A stretch of DNA of 64,000 bases. Source: Alphaproteobacteria bacterium. Its GTDB lineage: Bacteria; Pseudomonadota; Alphaproteobacteria; Rhodobacterales; Rhodobacteraceae. This document shows positions 40,113 through 49,358 of the stretch, piece by piece (position 1 is the stretch's first letter; each line of letters begins with the position of its first letter). The stretch covers positions 62,001 to 126,000 of the forward strand of contig JAUIIJ010000008.1 in NCBI GenBank assembly GCA_030431825.1, read 5' to 3'. Position numbers and translations under genes: made by a program. The notes beneath the pieces were generated by a model that saw only the letters and a list, made by a program, of their open reading frames with translations, did not search any database and had not been told where the DNA came from.

Positions 40113-40714
40113 GTTGGATCGGCCTCATCCGTGTCCCAGATCAATCGGGGATCGAAGCTTTGCGCGGAAAGCATCGTGAATGCAACCGACAAGGCAAATG
40201 ATACCGCCGCGATCCCCGGATGCACATTGGCAACAAACTCGAATTGTACAAGGGCCGACAGGATGGCGACGACAAATACGTCCAGCATCGACCAGCGTCC
40301 GATGAACTCGACCACCTCGTACAGGTGCAGGCGCGCCCTTGCGCTCAGGATGCTGGCCCGGTTGATGCTGAGCGCGAGAAAGGCAATGGCAACGAACTTG
40401 CCCACCGGAATGATCACCGAGGCAATGAACACGATAAGCGCGACGCCATAAGAGTTGTACGCGATCAGCTCGAAGACACCGCCAATGATCGTATTCTGGG
40501 TTTCATGTCCCAGTGACGCGGTCCTTAGCATCGGGTAGATATTTGCCGGAATGTACATGATCAGCCCGGCAATCCACCAGGCCCAGACATTTTGCAGACC
40601 AGCCGGGTCACGGCTGTGCAAAGGGGAACCGCAGCGCAGGCAGGTCGCCTCGCCGGGATGATGCACCTTGCAACAGGTGGTGCAAGCCACGAGGCCTGCA
40701 CGGCGCGCGGTCAA
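40109..40714 (-). CDS. pqiA: Paraquat-inducible protein A, second half-protein (PqiA-like)
   Basis: This 201-residue membrane protein corresponds to the second half of E. coli PqiA. It starts with a zinc-ribbon-like region (CTTCC ... CLRCGSPLHSRD) and has four predicted helices; typical family blocks are MYIPANIYPMLRTASLG, VIIPVGKFVAIAFLAL and VVEFIGRWSMLDVFVVAILSALVQ. I favour the TTG at 40714, which overlaps the pqiA1 stop by four bases (TTGA). A GTG at 40759 would give 15 more residues and a 49-base overlap. It precedes pqiB. Confidence 0.85.
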   Translation of the reverse strand: MTARRAGLVACTTCCKVHHPGEATCLRCGSPLHSRDPAGLQNVWAWWIAGLIMYIPANIYPMLRTASLGHETQNTIIGGVFELIAYNSYGVALIVFIASVIIPVGKFVAIAFLALSINRASILSARARLHLYEVVEFIGRWSMLDVFVVAILSALVQFEFVANVHPGIAAVSFALSVAFTMLSAQSFDPRLIWDTDEADPT

Positions 40715-41343
40715 TACCGCGATCGGTCTTCCAGTGTCTTCCAAATCGTCAACCTGCACATTACCGTGTCATTCAGCGTCGTAACCACCACCAGCGCAAC
40801 AAAGGCCCAGAACGCCGGGCCGATCGCCACCGTTGCCAGCCCCCCGACCTTGACCAATGCCACCGCGACGCCGACGATGAAAATCTCGGCCATCGACCAA
40901 GGCCGCAGAACCTGTGCGAAACGGAAGGCCGCTGTCGCATGGCGCGCCGGGGCGTAGCCGATCATCATCGGGCCGATCGCATACAAGATCGCGATAAGCC
41001 GCAACGCCGGCAGGATCACGATCAGCGCCGCCACCGCAAAGGACAGCGGCAGCAGAAGCCCGTCGGAAAAGGCGGTAATCGCATCCAGCACCGAACTGCG
41101 TTGCTCGAATCCCCCAGCGCTCAGATCGAGAAACGGAAAGAACACCGCCGTGATCATCAGGATCAGCGCAGTGGCGGCAAGCATGACCACGCGGGTCATC
41201 GCGTCCGGCTTGGGCGCAAACAGAACTTCTTCACAGCGATGACAGCTTGCCTGCGCGTTGTTCGGCACGTCGACAACGTAATGCAGGGCATCGCAGGCCG
41301 GACAGGCAATCAACCCGTCCACATCCATAGGTGTTTCTTCCAC
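40711..41343 (-). CDS. pqiA: Paraquat-inducible protein A, first half-protein (PqiA-like)
   Basis: A 210-residue membrane protein matching the first half of E. coli PqiA. A zinc ribbon is visible in ACPACDALHYVV and CHRCEEVLF (about 13-40), followed by four predicted helices (VVMLAATALILMITAVFFPFLDL; LSFAVAALIVILPALRLIA; later PWSMAEIFIVGVAVALV). In E. coli both halves are one protein; here they are separate, tightly coupled genes. It heads pqiA1-pqiA2-pqiB-pqiC. Confidence 0.87.
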   Translation of the reverse strand: MEETPMDVDGLIACPACDALHYVVDVPNNAQASCHRCEEVLFAPKPDAMTRVVMLAATALILMITAVFFPFLDLSAGGFEQRSSVLDAITAFSDGLLLPLSFAVAALIVILPALRLIAILYAIGPMMIGYAPARHATAAFRFAQVLRPWSMAEIFIVGVAVALVKVGGLATVAIGPAFWAFVALVVVTTLNDTVMCRLTIWKTLEDRSRY

Positions 41344-41696
41344 GGCGCGTTCCTTTCATCTTCTAATCTATGTGGTTTCCGGAAAAAGCAAAACCAACAA
41401 CTCAGAGAGGTGCATGAATCAAAGGACGGCACGTTTTCGAACGCAGCGTTCAACGTGTCGTCCGGTGCCCGGGCGCATTTGAAATGGCGATTGACCGGTC
41501 CTGTCCCTGCGCGTCGGGGGTGTCACGCACCGCTTGTCGATATCCCGATCCGCGAACGCCGCTCGGCCCGGGGATTGGCTCCGAATATCGATCCGAAGCT
41601 CGCCGACAGGTGCACCCGTCGATGCGATCTTGAGGCAAGTGCTTGTAATCTGCCCTTGATTCCGCAAGAAATACCGCACGACCTAGGGAGGAAACA
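41344..41696. other. Gene-free divergent promoter region
   Basis: A 353-base stretch between pqiA1 (minus) and the TRAP binding-protein gene (plus). Short frames on both strands have no family features. A GGGAGGAAA ribosome-binding site lies at the right end before dctP. The left end, next to pqiA1, is AT-rich. I saw no clear operator. Confidence 0.5.
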
Positions 41697-42689
41697 ATGA
41701 AAACACTTGTAACCGGGCTTGCCTCGGCGGCCTTGTTCATGGCCGGTTCGCTGGCTGTTCAGGCTGCCGAAACCACCATGCGAATCTCGCTGCAACTGCC
41801 GCTGAAGAGCCACTTGGGGCAAAACCTGCTGGCCTTCAAGGAAGAGGTCGAGGCCACCTCGAACGGCGACATTACCGTCGAGATCTATGACAGTGCCCAG
41901 CTCTACAAGGACAAGGAAGTGCCGCAGGCCGTCGGCTCCGGCGCGATCGAGGCGGGCGTCGCCTCGCTGACCCGCTATGTCGGTGACATCCCGATGGTGG
42001 ACATATTCTATCAGCCGTTCCTGTTCGACACCGAAGAAAAGGTCCGCAAGGCGGTTGCCCCCGGCAGCCCGGTGCGCGGCCCGATTGACGAGGCAATCAA
42101 GGAAACCGGCTCGACGATCCTCTGGTGGCAGGCCTATGGCGGCGCGGTCATGCTCTCCAACGGTGGGCCCATCGCCACCCCGGCGGACATGGAAGGCAAG
42201 AAGGTTCGCGTGTTTGGCAAGACCCTCGGCGACTTTACCGAAGCCGCAGGCGGCGCGCCCACCATCATTTCCGGCTCGGAACAATACCTGGCCTATCAAC
42301 GCGGCACCGTCGACATCGGCATGACAGGTGTGTCGGGTGTGCAGTCGCGCTCGCTCTGGGAGGTGATGGATACGATCACGGTGACCAACCATGCCGATAT
42401 CGAATTTGTCGTCGTGACCAACACCGACTGGTGGAACGGATTGCCGGCGGAACATCGCGACATCATCTCGGCGGCGGCGGTCAATGCCGAAAACGCGGTG
42501 CGTGACGAGATGGCCTCGATCGAGGCCAACGCCTATGCCATGGCCGAAGAAAACGGCATGACCATCTACACCCCGACCGAAGCGGAACTGGCCGCGTGGA
42601 AAGAGGCGTCGCAGCCGGTCTACGAGATTTTCCTTGGCAAGACCGGTGAGGCCGGCAAGGCCATGCTGGACGCCGCCCAGCAATTCTAG
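41697..42689 (+). CDS. TRAP transporter substrate-binding protein (DctP family)
   Basis: A 330-residue periplasmic binding protein. The signal peptide is about 1-23 (LASAALFMAGSLAVQA), and the mature part starts ETTMRISLQLPLKSHLGQN. DctP features are DITVEIYDSAQLYKDKEVPQAV, the substrate-region block GKKVRVFGKTLGDFTEAAGG (the Arg that usually holds the carboxylate) and AYQRGTVDIGMTGVS. It delivers an organic acid to the DctQ/DctM permease downstream. The neighbour enzyme suggests a di- or tricarboxylate-like substrate, but the ligand cannot be read from sequence. A hairpin follows the gene. Confidence 0.92.
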   Translation: MKTLVTGLASAALFMAGSLAVQAAETTMRISLQLPLKSHLGQNLLAFKEEVEATSNGDITVEIYDSAQLYKDKEVPQAVGSGAIEAGVASLTRYVGDIPMVDIFYQPFLFDTEEKVRKAVAPGSPVRGPIDEAIKETGSTILWWQAYGGAVMLSNGGPIATPADMEGKKVRVFGKTLGDFTEAAGGAPTIISGSEQYLAYQRGTVDIGMTGVSGVQSRSLWEVMDTITVTNHADIEFVVVTNTDWWNGLPAEHRDIISAAAVNAENAVRDEMASIEANAYAMAEENGMTIYTPTEAELAAWKEASQPVYEIFLGKTGEAGKAMLDAAQQF

Positions 42690-42698
42690 GCCCCTGCC

Positions 42699-42719
42699 GC
42701 CCCGCGCATGTCGCGGGGC
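42699..42719 (+). repeat. Intercistronic hairpin between dctP and dctQ
   Basis: GCCCCGCG, five bases, CGCGGGGC: a perfect eight-pair stem nine bases past the dctP stop, without a T tract. Such hairpins often allow more binding protein than permease to be made by protecting the upstream mRNA or causing partial termination. Confidence 0.6.
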
Positions 42720-42745
42720 GATCCGCTGTCCAAGGACACCCGATA

Positions 42746-43243
42746 ATGCGCATCGTCACAATGATCGAAACCGCCATGGCGTGGCTGGCGGCCGGACTGC
42801 TGACCCTGACCGGCGTGCTGCTGACCTATGAGGTGGTTGCACGTTATTTCTTCAACGCACCGACGATCTGGGCGGCAGAGCTCAGCCAGCTCTGCCTGAT
42901 CTGGGCCTGCCCCATCGCAATGGGATGGGCACTGAGCCATGGTCGCCACATCCGGGTCACGGCGCTGACCGCACAGATGCCGCGTCCGTTGCGACAGGCT
43001 GCGGAGGTGGCGTCGCTGCTGGTGATCCTGTGCTTTTCGGTGGTGGTGCTGGTCTATGGTTACCGCATCTTTCTCGACAGTTTCGAACGCGGGCGCACCA
43101 CCGGCACGATGCTGGATCTGCCGGCCTGGCTTCCCGAAGCCTCGATACCCGCGGGGTTCCTGCTCCTGATCCTGTCCTGTCTGGCCTGTCTGTGGCGCAT
43201 CTGGCAGGGCGATGACATCACGCATGCCGAGGGTCTGGAATGA
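42746..43243 (+). CDS. TRAP transporter small permease (DctQ family)
   Basis: A 165-residue membrane protein with four predicted helices, the usual DctQ layout (AWLAAGLLTLTGVLLTYEVVARYFF; LSQLCLIWACPIAMGWAL; AAEVASLLVILCFSVVVLVYGY; PAGFLLLILSCLACLW). EVVARYFFNAPTIWAAELSQL is a classic DctQ segment. It overlaps dctM by four bases (ATGA). It has no enzymatic role and forms the permease with DctM, using a sodium gradient. Confidence 0.92.
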   Translation: MRIVTMIETAMAWLAAGLLTLTGVLLTYEVVARYFFNAPTIWAAELSQLCLIWACPIAMGWALSHGRHIRVTALTAQMPRPLRQAAEVASLLVILCFSVVVLVYGYRIFLDSFERGRTTGTMLDLPAWLPEASIPAGFLLLILSCLACLWRIWQGDDITHAEGLE

Positions 43244-44514
43244 CGGTCGCCGTAATTCTCGTCGCGCTGTTCGGGCTCCTGCTCATCGGGGTGCCGGTGG
43301 CTTTCGCGCTCGGCGCGCTCGGCCTCGGCATGCTGATCGCCGGGGGGTTCTCGCCCCTGATGGCGCCGCAGGCGATCCTGTCCACGATGGACGGCTTCAT
43401 CCTGCTCGCCGTGCCGCTGTTCCTGCTGATGTCCAACGTGCTGCTCAAGGGAGGTGTGGGGCGTGATCTCTTTGCGGCGGTGCAGGCCTGGGTCGGACAC
43501 TGGCCGGGTGGACTGGCAGTGGCAACGATCCTGTCCTGCGGCATCTTTGCGGCGATTTCCGGAAGTTCCGTCGCCACTGCCGCAACCATCGGCACGGTCG
43601 CCGCTCCCGAGATGATCTCGCGCGGCTACAACAAGCGGTTCGTCTACGGTCTGCTTGCTGCTGGCGGTACGCTTGGCATCCTCATCCCGCCGTCCATCCC
43701 GCTGATCATCTACGGGTTCGTCACCGAGGAATCGGTGATCGCGCTGTTCATGGCCGGGATCGGTCCGGGCCTCGGACTGATCGCCCTGTTCATCATCTAC
43801 GCGATCCTGTCCGCCCGGTTCCTGCAGGATTACACGCCGGTCCCCGCCGCAAGCTGGAGCGAACGGCGCCGTGCAACCCTGCGCGCCCTGCCCTCGATCG
43901 CACTCGCCGCCGTCATTCTGGGCGGTATCTATTCCGGCGCCTTCACCCCGACCGAAGCAGCGGCGATCGGCTTTGCGATGGCCCTGCTGATTACCGGCGT
44001 GCTGCTGCGTTCGCTCAGCTGGGCCAAACTGTGGGAAGCGATGCTGGCCTCGATGGCCACCACCGTGGCGATCCTGCTGATCATCGCGGGTGCGAAAATC
44101 TTCGGCAAGGCGATCACCCTTTATCGCATTCCCCAGGAGATCTCGCTGATGATCTCCGAAACCATCGCGACGCCTGTCGGGCTGATCCTCCTGGTTTCGC
44201 TGGTGCTGCTGTGCATGGGGCTGGTGTTCGAGGCGCTGTCGATGGTGCTGATCATGACGCCGGTGCTGCTGCCCGCCGCAACCGGCATGGGGTTCGATCC
44301 GATCTGGTTCGGCATCTACATGGTCATCATGGTCGAATGCGCATTGATAACGCCGCCGGTCGGACTCAACCTGTACGTCATTCAATCCGTCACCCGGTCG
44401 AGCCTGTCGGATGTATCGCGCGGCACCCTGCCCTTTCTTGCGCTGATGCTGCTGATGGTGGTGCTGCTCTACCTGTGGCCCGATCTCGCCCTCTATATTC
44501 CGTTCAAACTGTGA
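43240..44514 (+). CDS. TRAP transporter large permease (DctM family)
   Basis: A 424-residue DctM permease, the transport channel of the TRAP system, with about twelve predicted helices. Typical DctM segments are FGLLLIGVPVAFALGALG, AAISGSSVATAATIGTVAAPEM, GGTLGILIPPSIPLIIYGF and the C-terminal ALITPPVGLNLYVIQSV. Full length for the family. Its stop shares one base with the start of the lyase gene (TGATG), so the enzyme is probably translated together with the transporter. Confidence 0.94.
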   Translation: MTVAVILVALFGLLLIGVPVAFALGALGLGMLIAGGFSPLMAPQAILSTMDGFILLAVPLFLLMSNVLLKGGVGRDLFAAVQAWVGHWPGGLAVATILSCGIFAAISGSSVATAATIGTVAAPEMISRGYNKRFVYGLLAAGGTLGILIPPSIPLIIYGFVTEESVIALFMAGIGPGLGLIALFIIYAILSARFLQDYTPVPAASWSERRRATLRALPSIALAAVILGGIYSGAFTPTEAAAIGFAMALLITGVLLRSLSWAKLWEAMLASMATTVAILLIIAGAKIFGKAITLYRIPQEISLMISETIATPVGLILLVSLVLLCMGLVFEALSMVLIMTPVLLPAATGMGFDPIWFGIYMVIMVECALITPPVGLNLYVIQSVTRSSLSDVSRGTLPFLALMLLMVVLLYLWPDLALYIPFKL

Positions 44515-45392
44515 TGCCTGACATGACCCAATCCCAAGCCGACAAATTGCGCGACCTGCTGGCCGAACCCGGTCTGATCACGATGCCCTGCTGTTTCGAT
44601 CCGCTTTCGGCCAAGCTGATCGAACAGGCGGGGTTTCCGCTCAGCTTCATGTCGGGCTTTGCCACGGCCGCGGCGCGTCTCGGGATGCCGGATACGGGGC
44701 TCATGTCATATGCCGAAGTGCTGGATCAGGGGCGCAATATCTGTAACGCGGTGTCGATGCCCGTCATCGGCGATGGCGACACCGGGTATGGCAATGCGCT
44801 GAACGTCAAACGCACCGTCGCAGGTTTTGCACAGGCCGGGTTCGCCGCCGTCATGATCGAAGATCAGGTCGCCCCCAAACGCTGTGGTCACACGGCGGGC
44901 AAGAGCGTGGTGAGCCGTGACGAAGCCTATGAACGCATCCGCGCCGCCGCCGATGCGCGGGCCGAAGGCCATGATATCCTGATCCTTGCCCGAACCGATG
45001 CCCGCCACGATCACGGCCTGGAGGAAGCGATCGCACGCGCCCGCGAGTTCCGCCGCCTTGGCGCCGACATCCTGTTTGTCGAGGCGCCGCGCGACGAGCG
45101 CGAGATGCGCGTCATATGCGACGAGTTGGACGGACCCAAGATGGCCAACATCGTCGAGGGCGGCATGACCCCCGCCCTGCCCCCATCCGAGCTCGAGAAG
45201 ATCGGCTTCAAGATCGCCGCCTATCCGCTGACCCTGATGGCGGCGGCGATGCAGGCGATGACACAAGCCCTCGAGGCATTCAGGACCGGCACACCGGACC
45301 CGGACACGCTCATGTCCTTTGACGACATGAAAACGCGCATTGGCTTTGATGCCTATTTCGAAGAAGAACAACGTTATGCAAATCGGCGCTGA
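44514..45392 (+). CDS. Isocitrate lyase/PEP mutase superfamily enzyme (oxaloacetate decarboxylase or methylisocitrate-lyase-like)
   Basis: A 292-residue TIM-barrel enzyme. The Mg-binding strand is GDGDTGYGNALNVKRTV (about 87-103), and the loop EDQVAPKRCGHTAGK carries Cys124 in a KRCGH motif, the catalytic Cys position of C-C lyases of this superfamily. Further blocks are DILILARTDARHDHGLEEAI and LFVEAPRDEREM. It is not a mutase-type active site. The substrate may be methylisocitrate, dimethylmalate, oxaloacetate or a related acid. It directly follows dctM, so it probably uses the acid imported by the TRAP system. ATG 44523 is an alternative start. Confidence 0.82.
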   Translation: MPDMTQSQADKLRDLLAEPGLITMPCCFDPLSAKLIEQAGFPLSFMSGFATAAARLGMPDTGLMSYAEVLDQGRNICNAVSMPVIGDGDTGYGNALNVKRTVAGFAQAGFAAVMIEDQVAPKRCGHTAGKSVVSRDEAYERIRAAADARAEGHDILILARTDARHDHGLEEAIARAREFRRLGADILFVEAPRDEREMRVICDELDGPKMANIVEGGMTPALPPSELEKIGFKIAAYPLTLMAAAMQAMTQALEAFRTGTPDPDTLMSFDDMKTRIGFDAYFEEEQRYANRR

Positions 45393-45462
45393 CCCGGCTG
45401 TACGGTTGCAATTTGAGGCCCCAAGGCGCATCAATCGAAAAACTCAGGGGAGATACGACAGG

Positions 45463-46389
45463 ATGACCAAGACATTTGTTTCCGCGCTCGCGTTGGCCGC
45501 AGCCGCGACCACCGCAACCGCCGAATGCAATTCCGTGACCTTTTCGGATGTGGGCTGGACCGATATCACCGCGACGACCGCCGCCACGACCGTGGTTCTG
45601 GAGGCGCTCGGCTATGATACCGACATCAAGGTTCTGTCGGTGCCGGTGACCTACACCTCGCTGGCGGCCGGCGACATCGACGTTTTCCTGGGCAACTGGA
45701 TGCCCACGATGGAAGCCGACATTGCGGCCTACCGCGAGGCAGGCACCGTCGACACCGTGCGCGCCAACCTTGAGGGGGCGAAATATACACTGGCCACCAA
45801 CAAGGCCGGGGCCGATCTCGGCATCACTTCGTTCGATGCCATCGCGACGCAGGGCGACGCTCTGGACAACACGATCTACGGTATCGAGCCCGGAAACGAC
45901 GGCAATCGCCTGATCCTCGACATGATCGAGCAAGGTGCCTTTGGGCTGAACGATTTCGACGTCAAGGAAAGCTCGGAACAGGGGATGCTGGCGCAGGTGG
46001 CGCGCGCCGACCGTCGGGACGAGCCCATCGTGTTCCTGGGCTGGGAACCACACCCGATGAACGCCAATTTCGAGCTGACCTACCTGACCGGCGGCGACGA
46101 TTTCTTTGGTCCCAACCTCGGGGGTGCCACCGTCTTTACCAACACCCGCGCCGGATATGTCGAGGAATGCCCGAATGTCGGCAAGCTGTTGATGAACCTC
46201 GAATTCACGCTGGCGATGGAAAACGAGATCATGGGTGCGATCCTTGACGACGGGGCCGATCCGGCCGACGCCGCATCCGAGTGGATCGCCGGGAATCCCG
46301 ACACGCTGAAGGCATGGCTTGACGGCGTCAAGGATGCCGGTGGCGAGAATGATGCCTTTGAAACCGCCAGCAAAGCCTTGCTGAACTGA
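45463..46389 (+). CDS. choX: Choline ABC transporter substrate-binding protein ChoX
   Basis: A 308-residue periplasmic binding protein with a signal peptide (LALAAAATTATA, mature from about 21). The mature start CNSVTFSDVGWTDITATTA is characteristic of ChoX-type choline binders, and the aromatic box region VFLGNWMPTMEADI follows. Other OpuAC-like parts are GIEPGNDGNRLILDMIE and IVFLGWEPHPMNA. The start at 45463 follows GGGGAGATACGACAGG. It supplies ChoW/ChoV. Choline or acetylcholine is the expected ligand; glycine betaine is less likely. Confidence 0.9.
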   Translation: MTKTFVSALALAAAATTATAECNSVTFSDVGWTDITATTAATTVVLEALGYDTDIKVLSVPVTYTSLAAGDIDVFLGNWMPTMEADIAAYREAGTVDTVRANLEGAKYTLATNKAGADLGITSFDAIATQGDALDNTIYGIEPGNDGNRLILDMIEQGAFGLNDFDVKESSEQGMLAQVARADRRDEPIVFLGWEPHPMNANFELTYLTGGDDFFGPNLGGATVFTNTRAGYVEECPNVGKLLMNLEFTLAMENEIMGAILDDGADPADAASEWIAGNPDTLKAWLDGVKDAGGENDAFETASKALLN

Positions 46390-46426
46390 TCCGCCGTCCG
46401 GCCTCAGCACCTGACACGGAGCATCC

Positions 46427-47257
46427 ATGGATTGGTTGACCAACCGCAAGATTCCCGTCGGGGACGGGGCCGAGGCGTTCTTTCTCTGGCTACAGGACAA
46501 TTTCGACTGGTTCTTTGACGCGCTCTCGGTGCTCATGGAAACCATGATCGACGGCATCCTCCGGGTGCTGCAAACACCGCACCCGCTGATCGTGGTTGCG
46601 GCGTTTGTCGGACTGACATGGCTGTTCCAGCGCAGTTGGAAAACCTGTCTCTTCGTTGCGCTCGGGTTCCTGTTCATTCTGAACCAGGGCTATTGGGAGG
46701 AAACCACCGAGAGCCTGACGCTGGTCCTGTCGGCCTGCGTCTTCTGCATGGCGCTCGGGGTGCCGCTCGGGATTGCCGCGGCACACCGGCCCAGGCTCTA
46801 TCGCGCGATGCGCCCGGTGCTGGACCTGATGCAGACCCTGCCCACCTTCGTCTACCTGATCCCCGCCATCGTGTTCTTTGGCATCGGCATGGTGCCGGGG
46901 CTGATCGCGACGGTGATCTTTGTGCTGCCCGCGCCGATCCGGCTGACGCATCTGGGGGTCTCATCCACACCACAACCGTTGCTGGAAGCGGCGCAATCAT
47001 TCGGTGCGACCAACCGGCAGACCCTGTTCAAGGTGGAACTGCCCTACGCGCTGCCACAGATCATGGCGGGGCTGAACCAGACCATCATGCTGTCGCTGTC
47101 GATGGTGGTCATTGCCGCGCTTGTGGGGGCCGACGGGCTTGGCGTGCCTGTCCTGCGGGCGATCAACACGGTGAATATCGCGCTCGGGTTCGAAAGCGGT
47201 TTCATCATCGTGGTGCTGGCGATCATGCTGGACCGCATGCTGCGGATGGAGCGCTGA
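46427..47257 (+). CDS. choW: Choline ABC transporter permease ChoW
   Basis: A 276-residue inner-membrane permease of the OpuAB/ProW type with about six helices. The EAA-like loop is EAAQSFGATNRQTLFKVELPYALPQIMAGL (about 180-209), which contacts the ATPase. Other family segments are MRPVLDLMQTLPTFVYLIPAIVFFGIG and ALVGADGLGVPVLRAINTVNIALGFE. It ends exactly where choV begins. The ligand is inferred from the choX neighbour. Confidence 0.92.
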   Translation: MDWLTNRKIPVGDGAEAFFLWLQDNFDWFFDALSVLMETMIDGILRVLQTPHPLIVVAAFVGLTWLFQRSWKTCLFVALGFLFILNQGYWEETTESLTLVLSACVFCMALGVPLGIAAAHRPRLYRAMRPVLDLMQTLPTFVYLIPAIVFFGIGMVPGLIATVIFVLPAPIRLTHLGVSSTPQPLLEAAQSFGATNRQTLFKVELPYALPQIMAGLNQTIMLSLSMVVIAALVGADGLGVPVLRAINTVNIALGFESGFIIVVLAIMLDRMLRMER

Positions 47258-48310
47258 ATGATGACAGATGCCAAATCCGCCTCCGCCGCCGTCACGATCG
47301 ACAACGTGTCAATCGTGTTCGGCGACCAACCGGAACAGGCGTTGCCGCTGATGGACGCATTGCAGGAGCGTGCGGAGATCCAGAGCGCCACCGGCCAGGT
47401 TCTTGGTGTGCACGATTGCAGCCTCACGGTCCATGAGGGCGAAATCCTTGTCCTGATGGGCCTGTCAGGGTCCGGCAAATCCACGCTTCTGCGCGCGATC
47501 AACGGGCTGAACCCGGTGGTGCGCGGCTCGGTCAGCATCAATGACGGCACCGGTATGGTCGATGTCACCCACGCCGATCCCACGACGCTGCGTCGGGTTC
47601 GCCAGAACCATGTCGCCATGGTGTTTCAGCAATTCGGCCTGCTGCCCTGGCGCACCGTGCGCGAGAATGTCGGCCTTGGCCTCGAGCTGTCGGGCCTGTC
47701 GCGCAGCGACCGGCGTGCGCAGGTCAACCGGCAGCTTGAACTTGTCGGGCTGGCGGACTGGGCCGATCGCAAGGTCGGCGAACTGTCGGGCGGGATGCAG
47801 CAGCGCGTGGGTCTGGCCCGCGCCTTTGCCACGGACGCACCGATCCTGTTGATGGACGAGCCGTTCTCGGCGCTCGACCCGCTGATCCGCACCCGACTGC
47901 AGGACGAATTGCTGGACCTGCAAAAGGAACTGCGCCGCACCATCATCTTTGTCAGCCACGATCTTGACGAGGCATTCAAGCTGGGCAACCGGATCGCGAT
48001 CATGGAGGGCGGGCGCATCGTGCAATGCGGCACCCCGCAACAGATTTTCTCTGCCCCGGCCAATGACTACGTCGCCGATTTCGTCGCGCAAATGAACCCG
48101 CTTGGCGTGCTCTGCGCCCGCGACGTGATGGAACCGGTCGGCGACAGCGCCCCGCCTGCCTGCGTCGCCCCCGACCTGAGCATTCAGGAGGTCATGGGTC
48201 AGGTTCTGGAAACCGGCCACCCGGTTGGCGTCATGGCGGACGGCGACATCATCGGCCAGATCAGCGGCGACAGCGTCCTTGCAAAGCTGCTCGACCCGCG
48301 CGGCAGCTAG
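47258..48310 (+). CDS. choV: Choline ABC transporter ATP-binding protein ChoV
   Basis: A 350-residue ATPase. Walker A is GLSGSGKST (about 68), the signature is LSGGMQQRVGLARAF, and Walker B is ILLMDEPFSALDP, with the switch His in IIFVSHDLDEAF. A long N-terminal segment before Walker A (TIDNVSIVFGDQPEQALPLMDALQERAEIQSATGQVLGVHD) is typical of ChoV rather than ProV. The C-terminal part (about 290-350) looks like a degraded CBS region (VMGQVLETGHPVGVMADGDIIG). It ends the choXWV operon; convergent arsenite-efflux gene lies 34 bases on. Confidence 0.93.
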   Translation: MMTDAKSASAAVTIDNVSIVFGDQPEQALPLMDALQERAEIQSATGQVLGVHDCSLTVHEGEILVLMGLSGSGKSTLLRAINGLNPVVRGSVSINDGTGMVDVTHADPTTLRRVRQNHVAMVFQQFGLLPWRTVRENVGLGLELSGLSRSDRRAQVNRQLELVGLADWADRKVGELSGGMQQRVGLARAFATDAPILLMDEPFSALDPLIRTRLQDELLDLQKELRRTIIFVSHDLDEAFKLGNRIAIMEGGRIVQCGTPQQIFSAPANDYVADFVAQMNPLGVLCARDVMEPVGDSAPPACVAPDLSIQEVMGQVLETGHPVGVMADGDIIGQISGDSVLAKLLDPRGS

Positions 48311-48344
48311 GGCAGAGCGGCGGGCGTCAGACCACCGGGGCCGA

Positions 48345-49358
48345 TCATTGCACGGGGAACCTGGCGCGGGTCCGGTTGGAGAACGCCACCAGCGACAACA
48401 TGACCGGCACCTCGACCAGCACACCGACGACGGTCGCCAGCGCCGCGCCCGAATTGAGTCCGAACAGGGAAATGGCGACGGCCACGGCGAGTTCGAAGAA
48501 ATTCGATGTCCCGATCAGTGCGCAGGGTGCCGCGATCCTGTGCGGTACCCTGAGCGCGAAGGCGGCGGCATAGGCAATCGCGAATATCCCGTAGCTCTGG
48601 ATCAGGATCGGCACCGCGATGATCGCGATCACAAGGGGTCGGTCGAGAATGACCTGGCCCTGCAATCCGAACAGGATCACCACTGTCGCGATCAGACCGG
48701 CAATCGAAAACGGTTTGATGGACTCGCGAAAGGAGTCGATGCGCGCCTCTGTTCCCAGAAAACGCCGCGTCAGAAGCCCGGCGACGAACGGCAGCGCAAC
48801 GAACAGCGAGGCCGACAGAACCAGCGTGTTCCAGGGCACCTCGATATTGGTCACGCCAAGCAGCAGCGCAACAAGCGGCGCGTAGGCAAACACCATGATG
48901 ACATCGTTCACCGTGACCTGAACCAGCGTGTAACTCTCGTCGCCGCGCGTCAGTTGCGACCAGACGAACACCATCGCCGTGCAGGGTGCCGCGCCCAGCA
49001 GGATCAGGCCCGCCGTATATTGCATCGCATCCTCGGGCGAGAGGTAATCGGCAAAGACATGGTCAAAGAACAGGACCGCCAGCGCCGCCATCGTGAACGG
49101 CTTGATAAGCCAGTTGACAATCAGCGTGATCAAGAGCCCCCTGGGCTGGCGTACCGCGTCCCTGAGCGAGGCCGGATCGACCCCCACCATCATCGGATAG
49201 ACCATCGCCCAGATCAGCACCGCAACCACCAGGTTGACCTGTGCGACCTCTGCCGCCGCGATCATGTCCACAAGGCCGGGTGCGACACTGCCAAGGGCGA
49301 TCCCGGCGAGAATGGCCAGTGCGATCCACAGGCTGAGGTAACGTTCGAAAATACTCAT
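48345..49358 (-). CDS. Arsenite efflux transporter, ACR3 family
   Basis: A 337-residue membrane protein with ten predicted helices, of the ACR3 (bile acid:sodium symporter superfamily) arsenite exporters. The key Cys126 lies in [16 protein letters not shown], and [20 protein letters not shown] and [18 protein letters not shown] are family blocks. It pumps As(III) produced by the ArsC domain upstream. The ATG at 49358 overlaps the arsJ stop by four bases. Last gene of the ars operon. Sometimes named arsB, but it is not the E. coli-type ArsB. Confidence 0.93.
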   Translation of the reverse strand: MSIFERYLSLWIALAILAGIALGSVAPGLVDMIAAAEVAQVNLVVAVLIWAMVYPMMVGVDPASLRDAVRQPRGLLITLIVNWLIKPFTMAALAVLFFDHVFADYLSPEDAMQYTAGLILLGAAPCTAMVFVWSQLTRGDESYTLVQVTVNDVIMVFAYAPLVALLLGVTNIEVPWNTLVLSASLFVALPFVAGLLTRRFLGTEARIDSFRESIKPFSIAGLIATVVILFGLQGQVILDRPLVIAIIAVPILIQSYGIFAIAYAAAFALRVPHRIAAPCALIGTSNFFELAVAVAISLFGLNSGAALATVVGVLVEVPVMLSLVAFSNRTRARFPVQ

